Shown here one piece after another: positions 50,676 through 62,070 of a stretch of DNA of 64,000 bases. How positions within the stretch are numbered: the first letter of the stretch is position 1; every line of letters begins with the position of its first letter. The DNA is from Allolobophora icterica (taxonomy: Eukaryota > Annelida > Clitellata > Crassiclitellata > Lumbricidae), in the NCBI GenBank assembly GCA_963556255.1, contig OY744604.1:70415390-70479389 (forward strand). Direction: 5' to 3'. The position numbers and the translations under genes are program-made. The notes below the pieces were generated by a model. The model worked only from the letters and a program-made list of their open reading frames with translations, was not told the origin of the DNA and did not search any database.

Positions 50676-51494
50676 CTGCACGTAGAAAAAAAATCATTCA
50701 GTGCACGTTGTTACAACAATTCTTTGATGCAGCTATATGGCGCGCGATGAAAGAAAATGATAAAGAACAAAACTCAGCAAATCAAGGTCGTGGGGAACAA
50801 ATGCATTCTGCTAATTAAGTGGAACGGCATTCAAAATAACCTTAAGAGCTAGTTTGAGGAAAGAATAGAGTTAAACTAAAAAGATTGGAATTACTTCAAT
50901 TATTTAAAGTGGTGAATGTATTTAAAAGGCCATAGAGATTTATGAAGGCAGTGTTTATTTATTGAGCTATAATCAAGATACGTATGAAATTCAGTCATTC
51001 AAATGTCCTTGAGAAATAATAGAAACGTATGTTCCACTGTCGATTTTAAATTTTACACATGTCTTGGCTATGGTTAGATAGGTGAACCGTAGCGGTTGGT
51101 GATCATTTGAAATGTTATCCAAACATAAAGGTTGCACCTCCCTTCCTTGCGCAGTAATTTCGATTAAGGCCGCCCTGAAGTGACCGCGGTCCCAACATCG
51201 GCAGTGTAAGGCATTCTTCGCGGTACAGCGATTTTTTCATGCTGCGTGTCACAGTGTGCATGGGCATAATAGAAACTCTTTTCCGCGGCCATTGCTCGAC
51301 GCTCTGTAATTTTATGGTTCCTGGCACCTGAGTCTCACAGCATCGATACTGTGATGTTCTACGCCTTCCACTGTTCCCAGAAGTGTAAAAGGTCCATCCA
51401 GACATGGTCGTCCGCAGGAATTTTTCTAGGGGTGGAAAATGACGTTTTGCATAGATATCATGAACACAGAAAACGAGCACATTTTCAAAACGAA
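50676..51494 (-). other. R4 intron, acceptor-proximal part
   Basis: The first 150 bp resemble the corresponding R1 intron sequence. A 121-codon minus-strand frame at 51115-51480 has no family resemblance and is not called a gene. Confidence 0.45.
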
Positions 51495-52035
51495 GTGACT
51501 AGCGGACCGCCAGGCGGCCCGCAAGTTTAGAAAAACTAGCGGGCCGCCAGTCACGTGTAAGACATCACGTGATTCGAGAACATGGCTACTTTCATGAGCA
51601 ACATGGCGGCCGTAACGGACAGTTTCATTTATGTTGGTCAAATTTTTACCTTTAACGACTTAGAAAATTCCAAAAAAACTCCATGAACCGAGTAAGTTTA
51701 GTATTCTGACGCCAAGACGTTATAATCCGAGAAAAAAGTATGCGCAGAAGAAGGCTATACGTGCCAAGAATGAACTGCGATATTCCTCGCTGTGGTTATG
51801 CCGCACGAAACGGGGCCTATGACCTCAGAAAGTATAAGAAACGAAGGACAAAGCAACCGTCCCGACTGGGGGTCTTTCAGTGACAGGTTTCAGACGTTTA
51901 GGGTTAGTCTTAGGATTAGTATAGCTAATGTTTTCGCCCAAGGATTCGGATTTGAAAGGGCTTCTGGCGGAATCACGTTACTGGCGGCCCGCTAGTATAT
52001 GAAATTTCAGGGCCGCCTGGCGGTCCGCTAGTCAC
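51495..52035. mobile_element. Palindrome-ended GC-rich element in R4 intron
   Basis: Ends in inverted repeats GTGACTAGCGGACCGCCAGG / its complement (51495-51521 and 52011-52035). Each end also contains the secondary palindrome CGGGCCGCC...GGCGGCCCG, so single ends can fold. The ends recur as a compact hairpin at 52053-52110 plus 53108-53125. No target duplication is visible and there is no coding frame with similarity. Confidence 0.6.
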
Positions 52036-52110
52036 AAAATAATTATCGTATTGGCTAGAGGACCGCCAGGCGGCCCGCAAGTTTCGAATACTAGCGGGCC
52101 GCCTGGCGGT

Positions 52111-53107
52111 TATACCCCGTGATCGATCGAGTCGAACTGCTACGATCGACTTGGCTCGGCCGACGATCGACTCGATCGACTTTGTCGACTAATCGACCTC
52201 TCGTCGACTCGATCGACTTGGCAAATAAACGATCGACTTGGTCGACTTTGTCGACTTGGACTGTATCTCTTGGCCATGGGCCCGGGAGCCCATGGCGCCA
52301 AAGGTGCCAATGCTCACACAAGTTTTGGCTCTGTAGCGCCGAGGCAGAAGCATGCTCAGTGATTGCTCACACAACTTTTGGCTGGCGCTTTGTTTTTGAT
52401 GCTTGCTAAAGTAGTTATTGACTTATTGTGCTATAGACGCGTTTCATTTCATGAAGATTTAGGCCATGTATAATAAACTTTTCCACTGATTGTAAGAAAT
52501 GACAAAACATTCTTATTGGTCATATTGGATATAATGTATAATTCTATCCATCTTAGGTCTGTAGCCTACTTGGCTGAGGTTAGCTCACGCAACTTTTAAA
52601 CACTTTCCGAGCCACTGCTCTTGGCCAAAATCGAAGCATTCAGTCCCGTCCTAACATACAGACATTCGAACGTTTTGAGATCGTCGTTATAACTGACTAC
52701 AGAGCTGAAATTTCCTGAAACTTGCGCATTTTTACCGCATCTTAATCTTTCCATTTTCACCGTAAAACTCTGAAAAAGTATCTGCAGCGTCCACTATACG
52801 AACTCACCATAAGGGGATGATAAGGCTCATAATTTGCACTGAATTTCAAATCAGGTTAATACGGTAGTTGTGCGTTTACTAATCATTACGTCATCACATC
52901 ATGTGGGCCATTTTGTGAAGTAGCCGCAAAAAAGTAAGAAAATATTTCATAGTCGAGTCGAGTCGAGGAAACAACGATCGACTCGACTTGTCAAAACATA
53001 TGATCGACTCGACTTGTAAGTCGATCGAATCGGCGATTTTTCGACCGACTCGACTTGCCCGAGTTTCGATCGACTTGATCGACTGACTCGATCGATCACG
53101 GGGTATA
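52111..53107. mobile_element. 997-bp foldback element, GATCGACTTG ladder
   Basis: Perfect inverted termini TATACCCCGTGATCGATCGA (at least 23 bp) and an exact 8-bp target duplication CTGGCGGT (52103-52110, 53108-53115). Both ends continue as degenerate GATCGACTYGATCGACTTG ladders (52128-52262 and 52950-53095). The core has a direct repeat TGCTCACACAAxTTTTGGCT (about 52311 and 52363). It is inserted in the palindromic end of a neighbouring element. No transposase. Confidence 0.9.
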
Positions 53108-53130
53108 CTGGCGGTCCGCTAGTTTTTCAA

Positions 53131-53975
53131 AAACCAGGGGGCAAATGTCCCCTTCCTCCCTCCGGACGCCCATGCATTCAAAAGGGTTATGTGGACGCGC
53201 CGATGGTGTACTGGCTTTTTCTGGATAATATTTAACAGCAACAGTGTAAAAATGAAAAAAAGTGTAGGAGTGTATAATGATACACAACTGAAAAGAATGA
53301 AATAGGGCATGACTGATAGTTGAGTCTTAATTCACAGAGATCAAACTATCTTTAAATTTGAGAACAGATTGGAGGTCGGTAGATGTGTAATATTATTTGG
53401 AAGATCCTTCCATGTCGAAGGGCCAGAACATTTTATAAAGAATAATTCAATCCTAATAATGCAAAATCAGCGCGGCAATTTAACGAAGTTCTAGTGTAAT
53501 GATTATGTACAGCAGTCCCTGATGAAAAACCATCCAATGTACTAGGTTATAAGCTCTGTTATAGTGTAACCGAGAGCGGTCCGAGACAGTGTATAATTAT
53601 TATTTTATACATTGCTCAACTCCATTTCTAGTAAATTAACATGGCCTTGCTATCTCATGTTTAATTAGATGGCTATTTTGTTCAGTCAGAAATATTAACA
53701 TAAGCCTACCATTGGGTTTTTCTTGAATCAAAATCGCAAGGGCTGGTTTACTGGGACAATTTAAATGTTAGTTTTAAAAACTATAGAGGTAAAGGTGCTC
53801 TCTTAACGCTACATTTCTCACACCTAAATAATATATAATTTCTTAATTCATCAATTTGAAAACAGTTGCTTTAACATACCGTTATACAGCAATTCAATCG
53901 ATCTATTGAAACAATGAGTGACATATATGCTCTACCTTTTCGTTTCATACGCTCATCTGTATTTGAGACACGTAC
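53131..53975 (-). other. R4 intron, donor-proximal part
   Basis: No gene or clear repeat. Confidence 0.45.
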
Positions 53976-54576
53976 CTGGAAGTACACGTTTTTGTGTGAC
54001 CTGCAGTATTCGTGAATAGCAGAACACGAAGACCACCAGCGGCACAATGAAGCTTATCAGAATTCTATAGACAGCGTAAGCGGTGGCATTAATAGAGTCC
54101 GGCAACTTAGAGTAACTTACGCAAAGGCTATTTGAGACATCGTTGCTCAACATTGCTACGACTGCGGTTAATACCAAGTCAAAATTAACCCACGTTAACA
54201 AAATCGCAACAGAGCACATCCACGGACGAAAGTGTCTCTTGTGGAATACTGCATGAACAATTTTCACGTATCTTTCCAGAGTCAAGATGACAAGATTGGC
54301 TGTGGAGCAACCCAGGAAATACCACAGCATCCCCTCGCTGGTTAGAGTTTTACAGAGTGCTCTCCCTATCGGGATGCTGTAATCGATGTCCAGTATTTTA
54401 ATGACGTAACTGACTGCGAGTAAGAAACAACAGAGAAAATCCACAATCATCTGATTGAAAACGATGGCCATCTCATTCCTCCGAGCTTTCGACTGTGCGA
54501 GGATTAGAAGCATTAGAAGGTTTGCGATTCCGCCAATGATTCCGATCGCGATAATTAACGCCTCGAAAGCAGGCAT
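53976..54576 (-). CDS. R4 class A GPCR, exon 1 (TM1-TM5)
   Basis: ATG at 54576 (MPAFEAL), 200 codons plus one base, donor CCAG|GTACGTGTC. All class A landmarks are present: Asn19, Asp46, Cys75/Cys152 pair, ERY, Trp129, sequon NAT at loop 2/TM5, Pro179, Tyr187. From residue about 48 onward it is nearly identical to R2 (SYVIKILDIDYSIPIGRALC, KTLTSEGMLWYFLGC), whereas residues 30-46 carry private changes (RRNEM, MIVDF). Loop 2 (SNSLCVSYSKLPDS) has several differences from R2 against a conserved background, suggesting selection on the ligand side or conversion boundaries. Confidence 0.94.
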
Positions 54577-54840
54577 TTTAAGAATTATTCAAACGGTAAA
54601 ATTAATCAAGAAACGATATCGCAAATAATAATTTTCCGACGCACACTTCTTGAATACGTGCGTCGATACAAGGAAATGTGCAAGTAAAAGTTACGCAATA
54701 CGAGCCTGAGATTATAATGATATTGACAAACTGGCTGCTCTTTTAAGAATGCAGCTACTCGTTTGTGCGGCGCACCTAAATAATACTTCGGTCGGTGCAG
54801 GTAACATGCACACTTTCTTTCAGACAGCAACAGAACTCTG
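54577..54840 (-). promoter_or_regulatory. R4 upstream region
   Basis: A TATA-like box (plus-strand GATTATAATG, 54710-54719) lies about 135 bp from the ATG. The GCAGCTACTCGTTTGxGCGGCGCA block at 54753-54776 is shared with R5 at 61985-62008. The 13-bp TTCAGACAGCAAC word is at 54819-54831. The large hairpin starts directly upstream of it. Confidence 0.45.
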
Positions 54841-55080
54841 AACGCATGAAACTTGCGGAAGGACGTCGTGTATAGGGCTTAGAAAAGACGAGAAGCCATA
54901 ATGATGTTCACGCGCACGTAATAAACAGGGAACGTGAAAGAAAGTCAATAGGCCTACGTTGTGTAGGTCTATTGACTTTCTTTCACGTTCCCTGTTTGTT
55001 ACGTACGCGTGAACATCATTATGGCCTCCAGTCTTTGTCTAAAGCCTTATACATGTGTCCTTCCGCAAGTTTCATGCGTT
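54841..55080. repeat. Long near-perfect hairpin (117-118-bp arms, 5-nt loop)
   Basis: The left arm 54841-54957 is the reverse complement of 54963-55080 with roughly a dozen mismatches. The loop is GTTGT (54958-54962). The matching region of the R5 unit (62085-62215) has only the right-arm orientation, so the left arm arose as an inverted duplication after the R4/R5 units separated. It begins about 265 bp upstream of the R4 start. Confidence 0.95.
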
Positions 55081-56040
55081 CTGTGTAACACTGCTGTTCC
55101 CTTCATTGAGCACTTTCCTTGTGCTTTAAGGTTTCTTCTCGGACAAGAGCTGGTCTTCAGATGTGAGATTCATAGCGTTCTTTGTCTGATGGTTCATTAC
55201 AACCTAAAACTCCCAAAAGGCTTTTGCTTAACTTACCGACAAGTTTTAAAGTAAAGGTTCCCGATATAATTTTCCTTCTTATGATGACTTCTCACTCTGG
55301 CATAGTAGATAGATCAGACTTTGATATCGCAGTATACCTGCAACCTACATTCTAACTGACATCAACATTTAAATCACTTCTTCTTCTGATAAGTAGTGCG
55401 CTGTTGATACCGTTTCAACTAGGCCTATATCAATGACGTCTGCACAAAATTGGTTTTCTATCTTAGTCCACATAATAAATGTGAAAAATTAAACGCTGTA
55501 TATTGTTTACTTATGAACATTTTCCCGTTGTTGGTGTTAGTTGATGTCAGCTTTGTTTACTCATCTAAGCAGCATGGATTCACTTAGAGTATATCGAAAT
55601 CCATACCCTAATACTAAATTTAAGACCAGAAGATAATTAAAAACTCTAGAAAGCTATGTGGCCTGGTATCTGGAAAGCACGACATAACAGAAAAGGATCC
55701 AAGAAAGCCTCAAAACAGAGGATTACTCTGGTGCATATTCGGTCAGATAAATATTTTATCACTGATCGATTTTCTTGTCACACGATGATTTGTAATAAGA
55801 AGTCTAAACGTGGCGAATAATTATTAAAATGCAAATGTGCAAACATACGATCATGAAAATTCACAAATTGGAGGTCAAATTTCTTATTAGACGACAAGAT
55901 CTGGACTTTGTAAGCGAGGTTTGAATATAGGAGTATACCTGCGACAAATGAAGCCATTTTTATAAATATAACTACAATATTAACCGTTTCACTTAAGAAA
56001 ACAGATATTCGCTTGTCAGGAGTGTCTCATTTTACTCAAG
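55081..56040. other. Duplicated unit flank (matches 62.2-63.17 kb)
   Basis: Sequence such as CAAAAGGCTTTTGCTTAA, GAACATTTTCCCG, the CATGGATTCAC block and GCGACAAATGAAGCCATTT pairs with the R5 upstream flank in order. No coding frame is conserved between the two copies. Confidence 0.6.
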
Positions 56041-56380
56041 ATTGAATCATTTGCATAGGCGCCGTTGGTTTTCCGATTACGTATATGACGCGCTTGGCAT
56101 CTTCATCATTCTACTGGAGTCGACAGTTGCAGAGCTTCAGACGCAGGTACTTTGTCACTGGATGTAATGTGTAACCGTAGAGGAATGGATTACGACAGAC
56201 ACTGAATTCGAGAAAGAGATGATCAGATGAACACCATTATATGCAGCGATTTTTAGAAGTGACAGGTTATAGAGAAATCGGATTTGGAAAACAACAGAGA
56301 ACGAAACAAACCGAGATGACAAAAGCTTTTCTAACGCTCAGTGAGGAGAGCTTCACGTTGTTATTGAAATGAAATGCTTA
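56041..56380 (-). pseudogene. GPCR exon-2 pseudogene between R4 and R5
   Basis: On the minus strand, pieces read VISVCFVLCCFPN (TM6), then a frameshift, CRNPFLYGYTLHPVTKYLRLKLC (TM7 and helix 8), then an in-frame TAG in the tail. Relative to the live exons there are several indels (loop 3, TM7) and the acceptor/MMKSAAQQ start is destroyed. The TM6 tryptophan is lost. It lies upstream of the R4 promoter, in the same position as 63172-63530 relative to R5. Confidence 0.88.
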
Positions 56381-57049
56381 TAAGGGCCTATAGAATTAGG
56401 AAATTGTTCAATGCACGAGCTATTCACGCTAAGTTATTCCATTCAACCATAACTTCTTCTTTAGAATGATGCATTTTTAACTCGATGAAGCGAGGTACAA
56501 ATCTGGTCCAGTGCAATTCGATAATCAACTGGCGATTAAATATTAATACTTTCAAGTTTCAACGTTAGAGTGTGCTGAAGTTTCCGCATTGGCGTACAAA
56601 TATTATAGTGGCGCCTGCTGGCGACTGTTATTGCGCAAGCACTATGGCTAACGGTAATCTCGATGAATGAAAAATATCGAGGAAAATGCCACAAGCCTCT
56701 TTGTACGCAAATAGAGGCTTCTTAGGGGTTTTTTTTTTTAAAAAACTTTTAGACTTTTTGTCGCTAAAGTCACTGGCGAAGCATTGCAAATCAACGGAAT
56801 CATTACAGAACTCTTTGAGATGTTAATGCAAAGAACGTTGAGTAAATAATTATTAGGACACGTACATTTTCAATTGTATGATAGACTTTGATAGTGTAGG
56901 GCCTATATCGTGTATGACAGCCAGTGGAGTGATTTAACAATGAAAGTAATATGATGAATCGATGATGCTAGGGTTACCTGGTATCATTCCGAAAAATTAT
57001 TTTTGGATAAGTCCCAGACTCTTTAGTTTATTTGGATGGACCAGTTGAG
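56381..57049. other. Duplicated unit flank (matches 63.53-64.0 kb)
   Basis: GTGTGCTGAAGTTTC, TGGCGCCxxCTGGCGACTGT and AATATTAGGACAC-like ends are shared with the window's right edge. No gene. Confidence 0.55.
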
Positions 57050-57720
57050 GCGCCACGCGGCTTTAGCCTTAGGCTAGCCCTCTCTCGCCCCTCTTGGGAG
57101 TCCGCGTTGCAGCCTGGAACATTCGCTTCTTGAAGGCTGACTATCTGCCGATGTCCGATACCATCGCCTCCTACAATTATTTGTACCTTCCTCTACTGCG
57201 AAGATCTGATCCATAGAAGCTAGTCAGACGGGGGGAGGGATCATCGTTTACAGCCACGAAGGCTACCGAGTTAGGAGGGTCAAGCTGCACTGAAGGTCTC
57301 TTGGCTGTCTCTGTCCCTTTTCCTAGCGTCCCCATGAAGCAACTGATCGCATACCACCCAGGCGCTACGCCACCAACACCGACTATATTCGCCGAATTTC
57401 GACGCTGCCGGGGCAGTTTGCTTTGTACAACTCTCAGTTGGTGCTCGTCGGCGAACTCAACCTACATTTCGAGCTCCCTGAGACCCGCGAGTTCTGTGCG
57501 ACGCTGGAGCAATTCGAACTGACTCAGCAAGTGGCCGAGCCGACCCACCGCCAAGGTGACTGGCTTGTCGTCGTCGTGACTCGTGACGACTTCACACTTA
57601 TCTGGGGGTATGTCCGCCGTCACTATCCGACCAAGGCCTCTTCGTCGCTACGATCCTTTTGCTTCGGGCCCGTCCGGTTCATGCTAAGGAGTCAGCCAAT
57701 AAGCTTTTCGAAATGAATTA
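57050..57720 (+). mobile_element. LINE endonuclease-domain fragment
   Basis: Frames read VRVAAWNIRFLKADYLPMSD (start of an AP-endonuclease domain), then LVGELNLHFELPETREFCAT and LEQFELTQQVAEPTHRQGDW (the GDxN...PTH...GxxLD part of Jockey/CR1-type endonucleases). The catalytic GDxN Asp reads Glu here (GELN), and stops and frameshifts intervene. It is a dead 5' fragment, in contrast to the 3' fragments elsewhere in the window. Confidence 0.8.
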
Positions 57721-58170
57721 TTATGACCGTGTGGCATAATCTTCTTCACTAATCTCTGGATTAGTAGATAAATCAGACTTTGATATCGCAGAATACTTGA
57801 AACAGATGAACAAAGTCTATAGTGTTGGTCGGATAACGAAACACTGATATGCATATCTGGTTATTGTAGTCAACACACTTGGGCTGTGGGCTTTTTTTCA
57901 AGAACAAAATAAAGCAAAGGTTTGCTGTGATTCAAATGCATGTCTTGTGTTGTAGGCCTATTTAATCCCAGTCGATGGTTTCCACATCCTAGCAAGATAG
58001 TCCGCGAGATATTTTAAGTCGTCAGCCAATAAGCTTTTCCAAATGAACTAATATCACAACTATGACCGTGTGGGATAATCTTGTTCCCTGTTATCTGTCT
58101 TAGCGGATAGATTAGACTTTGATGACGCAGAATTCTTGAAGCAGATAAACAATCTGTGAGCTAGCTTTCC
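57690..58170. repeat. Direct repeat flanking block
   Basis: GTCAGCCAATAAGCTTTTC, then CTATGACCGTGTGGxATAATC, and ATxAGACTTTGATxxCGCAGAAT occur at 57692-57800 and again at 58020-58140. A weaker third copy is at 55304-55345. Non-coding. Confidence 0.75.
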
Positions 58171-58276
58171 ATCTTACAAATAACATTTGCAGCAATATTC
58201 AAAATCACTAACCCCTGTAATAAGACCTGTATTGCTTCGACCCTAGCAGCCAAACCACATGAACATGTTTCAAAAC

Positions 58277-58510
58277 ATGGAGAACTTATGTTCTCAACCC
58301 GTAAACGTTAATTAGTGCAAACAGGATTCGCCTAAAGCATAAATCTAAATTTAAAAAATGTTCAGGTCTAGCTTAAAAGAATTAAAGACTTTGGTCGAAA
58401 AATTTGAGGTTTTTTTAAAAATAAAATGCACGATTAAACAATCATACACCCAACTAAGTATACACACTGAAGTTTACTCTGGCGTTGGATAGGTAAAATG
58501 TTTTTAGCCG
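58277..58510 (-). repeat. R5 downstream flank with single-copy 74-bp segment
   Basis: Paralogue of 5777-6000. It includes one diverged copy (AATCATACACCCAACTAAGT to GGCGTTGGATAGGTAAAA) of the unit that is present 19 times behind R1. Confidence 0.85.
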
Positions 58511-58774
58511 ATATTCTTATTTCCCAATCAATGACTAAAACTTGCACAACGTAGACAAAATTGTTAAAAATCTAAATAGGGATACAAACATCATACGTTC
58601 TAGCCAGTTTGAATCCTGCACATCGCATTTACAAGACAATGATTTGAACAACGCCGGTGATGCTAGTAGGCCTAAGCACATTGTGCAAAGAATCGAACTA
58701 CTTAATTAAACACAGTAACAACTGCATTTCCACGGTTGAAAAGAGGCATGCGCTTGTCAGCGACGTTCCTTGAC

Positions 58775-59151
58775 TCATGCCCGACTCATCATTTGCACGG
58801 CCATTGAGTTTCCAATGACGTTTATGACATTCGTAACATTTTCATCGCTCTCCTGACTTCGTCTTCTGCTGAAGAGTTTCTGGCGTAGATACTTTTTCAC
58901 TGGATCCAATTTGGCTGCGTAGATGAACGGATTGAGACAGACGTTCAAGAAAGCAATAGTCACCGTAACGTAGCGGATTTCCGTAGTGACAATCTTTATA
59001 ACGCGCAGATTATAGAGAAAGAAGTAGATGCGATTTGAAGACCAACAGAAAACAAAACAAACAGAGATGATGAGGAAAGTTTTGATGATGTTCATTTGAG
59101 TTTTCATGGCGTTCTGTTGAGCAGCGCTCCTCATCATGTTGTTGAAGTTCA
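58775..59151 (-). CDS. R5 class A GPCR, exon 2 (TM6-TM7 and C-tail)
   Basis: Second exon of R5 (join 61228-61828 and 58775-59151; 325 residues; intron 2076 bp). Acceptor ATCTCCAG joins G|TG (Val201). It encodes NFNNMMRSAAQQNAMKTQMN, TM6 CFVFCWSSNRIYFF (Ser at 6.50 where others have Leu), TM7 FLNVCLNPFIY, and helix 8 KLDPVKKYLRQKL followed by Phe-Ser instead of the Cys-Lys of R1, R3 and R4, so the palmitoylation cysteine is missing. Tail ends VQMMSRA, TGA at 58775-58777. Confidence 0.93.
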
Positions 59152-60442
59152 CTGGAGATTAAAACAGCACATCATTCAATGCAGTAAATTCGACAATTCC
59201 TCTGTGCCAGCGCTTCCCAGACTTTTCAGTATGACAAGAATATACTTTCAGTGCGACGGACCGGCAGGTATTTCCCATTGCAGCAGGAACAGTGCCCAAT
59301 AATTATAAACTATTTTCTTATTTTGATCACCTTAAATATGTATTAATAATAAGATTTAAGAAACGTGATTGTAGGTCTAAAACAAAACTTGAAATATGGT
59401 AGAAAATTATATAGTTACAATGGAAGGAGTAGATATTGTTGGAGAAACATATCAAATTTAACTACAATTCTAATTATAGAACAAGTTTCAAACAAGATAA
59501 TGTTATTTGAAATAAAATCATAATCATTAACAGTGGCTAAAAGTGACTAACTAATAAATTGGATGAAAAAGTCACATAATTTTTTAATAGTAACGCGGAT
59601 AGCCTATATAACTCAATATAGTCCCTACTAGATATGAACTGAATGCTTTGTACTGATCTGATAGGAATGAAAACTGTATTTTTTTAAATATTGATAAATA
59701 TACATGCTAGTGCTGTTTATTAATATATTTATGATTTTTAGTTGTTATAATTTGCAAATTTATCATATATTATACTTACAATATAGAATCTAAAAGGAGA
59801 CGTGTTTATTTTATATTGACGGAAGAGTGACCCTGCCGGTTATTAAAGACGAAAGTGATACGTCACATCCGGTTTCTAATTGCCGGTCAAAAACGCAGAT
59901 GTTACGATCAAAGTCAAAATTTCTAGAAAAGTCAACAACGTCTATTTGACCTGTCAGCAATTCGTCGAATTTCTTGGACAGTTCTCGCTTACAATAGTTT
60001 ACTCCCAATAACTTACTCCCAGAATAAATCTGTTTGATTTTTATGAAAAATGTTATTTATTGCGAGACAATCGTGTTTTTAAAGACAGTTTCGAAGCGAG
60101 ACCCATTCCAGAAAAGTCTATCGTCTTGTCTGTCCAGTTTCTTGACTCACTTTGCGGACCGGCACCTGCAGGTGCGCGGGCCGGCATCGGTCCGCGGACC
60201 ACAGTTTGGGAAGCACTGCAACTATGGCGTTGATCAAACGCATAAGAATGCACTTACAAGGCAAAATGTCCATTAACAAATTAACATCGTGTCGGGCGAA
60301 AAATTCCGCTCATTAGTTAGGAAAGCATACACTAAACCCTTAAACTAAAGTTTGAAAAAAGAAAATAGTTATTCTGAAGCAAGATTGTAACAAATCTAGT
60401 TATTTAAGGTGGTAAATATATCAATAAGGTGATAGACATAAG
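59152..60442 (-). other. R5 intron
   Basis: AT-rich. A GC-rich decayed hAT-like end (CGGACCGATGCCGGCC... to GTTTGGGAAGCACTG) lies at about 60155-60222. No gene. Confidence 0.5.
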
Positions 60443-60795
60443 CAGGGCTGTAGTGGTAAAATTTGAGGTGAGTATACGCTACCGGTGACCAGCGGCGTAA
60501 AAAAAAATTTGAAGACTTTTTTTAGGAAAAATTTCTGACTTTTCACCAATTCTCAGAAAATTTTCAGACTTTTTACGATTTCGTCTCTGAAAAAGTTGAT
60601 GACCTTTTTTTTTTTTTTTTTTTTTTTGTCATTCGCCCTAAAAACCGTTGAAAACCTCTCTTTTTCGGAAAATTTTATCTACAGAGGTAAGTATACGCTG
60701 TATACCCGCGTATACCCTCATGGGTATACGCTCTCAAATTTCTCTAGAGGTAAGTATACGCTGTATACCCGCGTATACGCTCGACTACAGCCCTG
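60443..60795. mobile_element. 353-bp hAT MITE in R5 intron, 8-bp TSD
   Basis: GACATAAG repeats at 60435-60442 and 60796-60803. Inverted termini CAGGGCTGTAGTGG and CAGGGCTGTAGTCG. Internal direct repeat of AGAGGTAAGTATACGCTGTA (about 60682 and 60745) and a poly-T run at 60604-60628. No coding frame. Confidence 0.93.
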
Positions 60796-61227
60796 GACAT
60801 AAGGTATTGCTCAGAGTGAAACAAGCGGTGATAATGATGATGATAATGAATATGACGTCGGTGATGAATACGACACTGCTGCGGGGACCGTTGGAAAGAT
60901 GCTGTTGCTGATAAGACAGCTGGATATCTTAATATCAGTGGCAAAAGATAAACAAACCCATTCATTTTAATGCATATCTAACGGCAATAGATCTTAGTTA
61001 GGTTCAAGCCTATAGTTTCCAATATATTTATGAAAGGCGTACACACAATTTCAGAACTATTTGCTGATATTCATCCATACTCTCGCTTGCTTTAAGACTA
61101 TATGTATCCTAAGCAGTACAGCTGCAGTAATTTACTAGATCAATTATTTTGAACACGAAGTGACTTAAATCTCTTCCTTCGTAGGCCTATTGATAGAATG
61201 ATCTGATCTATATTTCGAGACACGTAC

Positions 61228-61828
61228 CTGGAAGTATACGCTTTCGTGTGACCTGCAGTATTCGTGAATAGCAGAACATAAAAACTACCAGCGGCACAAT
61301 AAAGCTTAAAAGAAACCTATAGACAGCGAAAGCAGTTGCATTAATAGCTTCCGGAAACTTAACGTAAACCACGCAGTTACCAGAAAAGACATCGTTGCTC
61401 AACAAACCAACGACTGCGGTTAATAGTACATCAAAGTTTACCCACGTCAGCACTATCGCCACAAAGTACATCCACGGACGAAAATGCCTTTTGTGGAATA
61501 TCGCATGAACAATTTTCACGTATCTTTCCAGAGTCAAGATGACAAGATTGGCTGTTGAGCAACCCAGGAAATACCATAACATCGCCTCACCGGTTAGAGC
61601 TTTACAGAGTGATCTCCCTATAGTGATGTTGTAATCGATGTCCAGTATTTTAACGACGTAACTTATCACGAGTAGTAAACAGGCGAGAAAATCCACAGTC
61701 ATCTGATTGAAAACGATGGCCATCTCAGTCTTTCGTGCTTTCGACTGTGCAAGAATTAGAAGCATTAGAAGGTTCGCAATCCCACCAATGATTCCAATCG
61801 CGATAACTGACGCCTCGAAAGCATACAT
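61228..61828 (-). CDS. R5 class A GPCR, exon 1 (TM1-TM5)
   Basis: ATG at 61828 (MYAFEAS), 200 codons plus one base, donor CCAG|GTACGTGTC. Landmarks as in R1: GGIAN, VDF in TM2, ERY, WVNFD in TM4, loop-2 Cys in SGNCVVY, sequon NAT, FIVPL. Closest to R1 exon 1 in TM4, loop 2 and TM5 (PWMYFVAI, NCVVYxKFP). TM5 carries VFMFCYSRIL where the others have VFVFCYS. The next gene's exon 1 would lie beyond the right edge of the window. Confidence 0.94.
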
Positions 61829-62070
61829 TTTGAGAATTATTCGTATTCAACTGGTAAAATAAATCGAAAACCGATATAGCAAATAATAAATATCCGGCGC
61901 TGATGGATGGAAACGTGCAAGTGAAGCTTTTGGAATTCGAGCTTCAGATTATAAGATATTGACAAACCGACTGCTCTTTAATAAATGCAGCTACTCGTTT
62001 GAGCGGCGCATCTTCTTAATTCTTCTTTCGATGGGAGTCGCATGCACATTTTCTTTCAGACAGCAACACA
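61829..62070 (-). promoter_or_regulatory. R5 upstream region
   Basis: A TATA-like box (plus-strand GATTATAAGA, 61948-61957) lies about 120 bp from the ATG. The GCAGCTACTCGTTTGAGCGG block is at 61985-62004 and TTCAGACAGCAAC at 62055-62067. A perfect GTTGAATACGAATAATTCT (minus strand) just before the ATG is shared with R1. Confidence 0.45.

Noticed and set aside
51115..51480. 121-codon minus-strand frame in the R4 intron
   Set aside because: No recognisable domain, no paralogue in the sister introns, and it runs into a repeat element.
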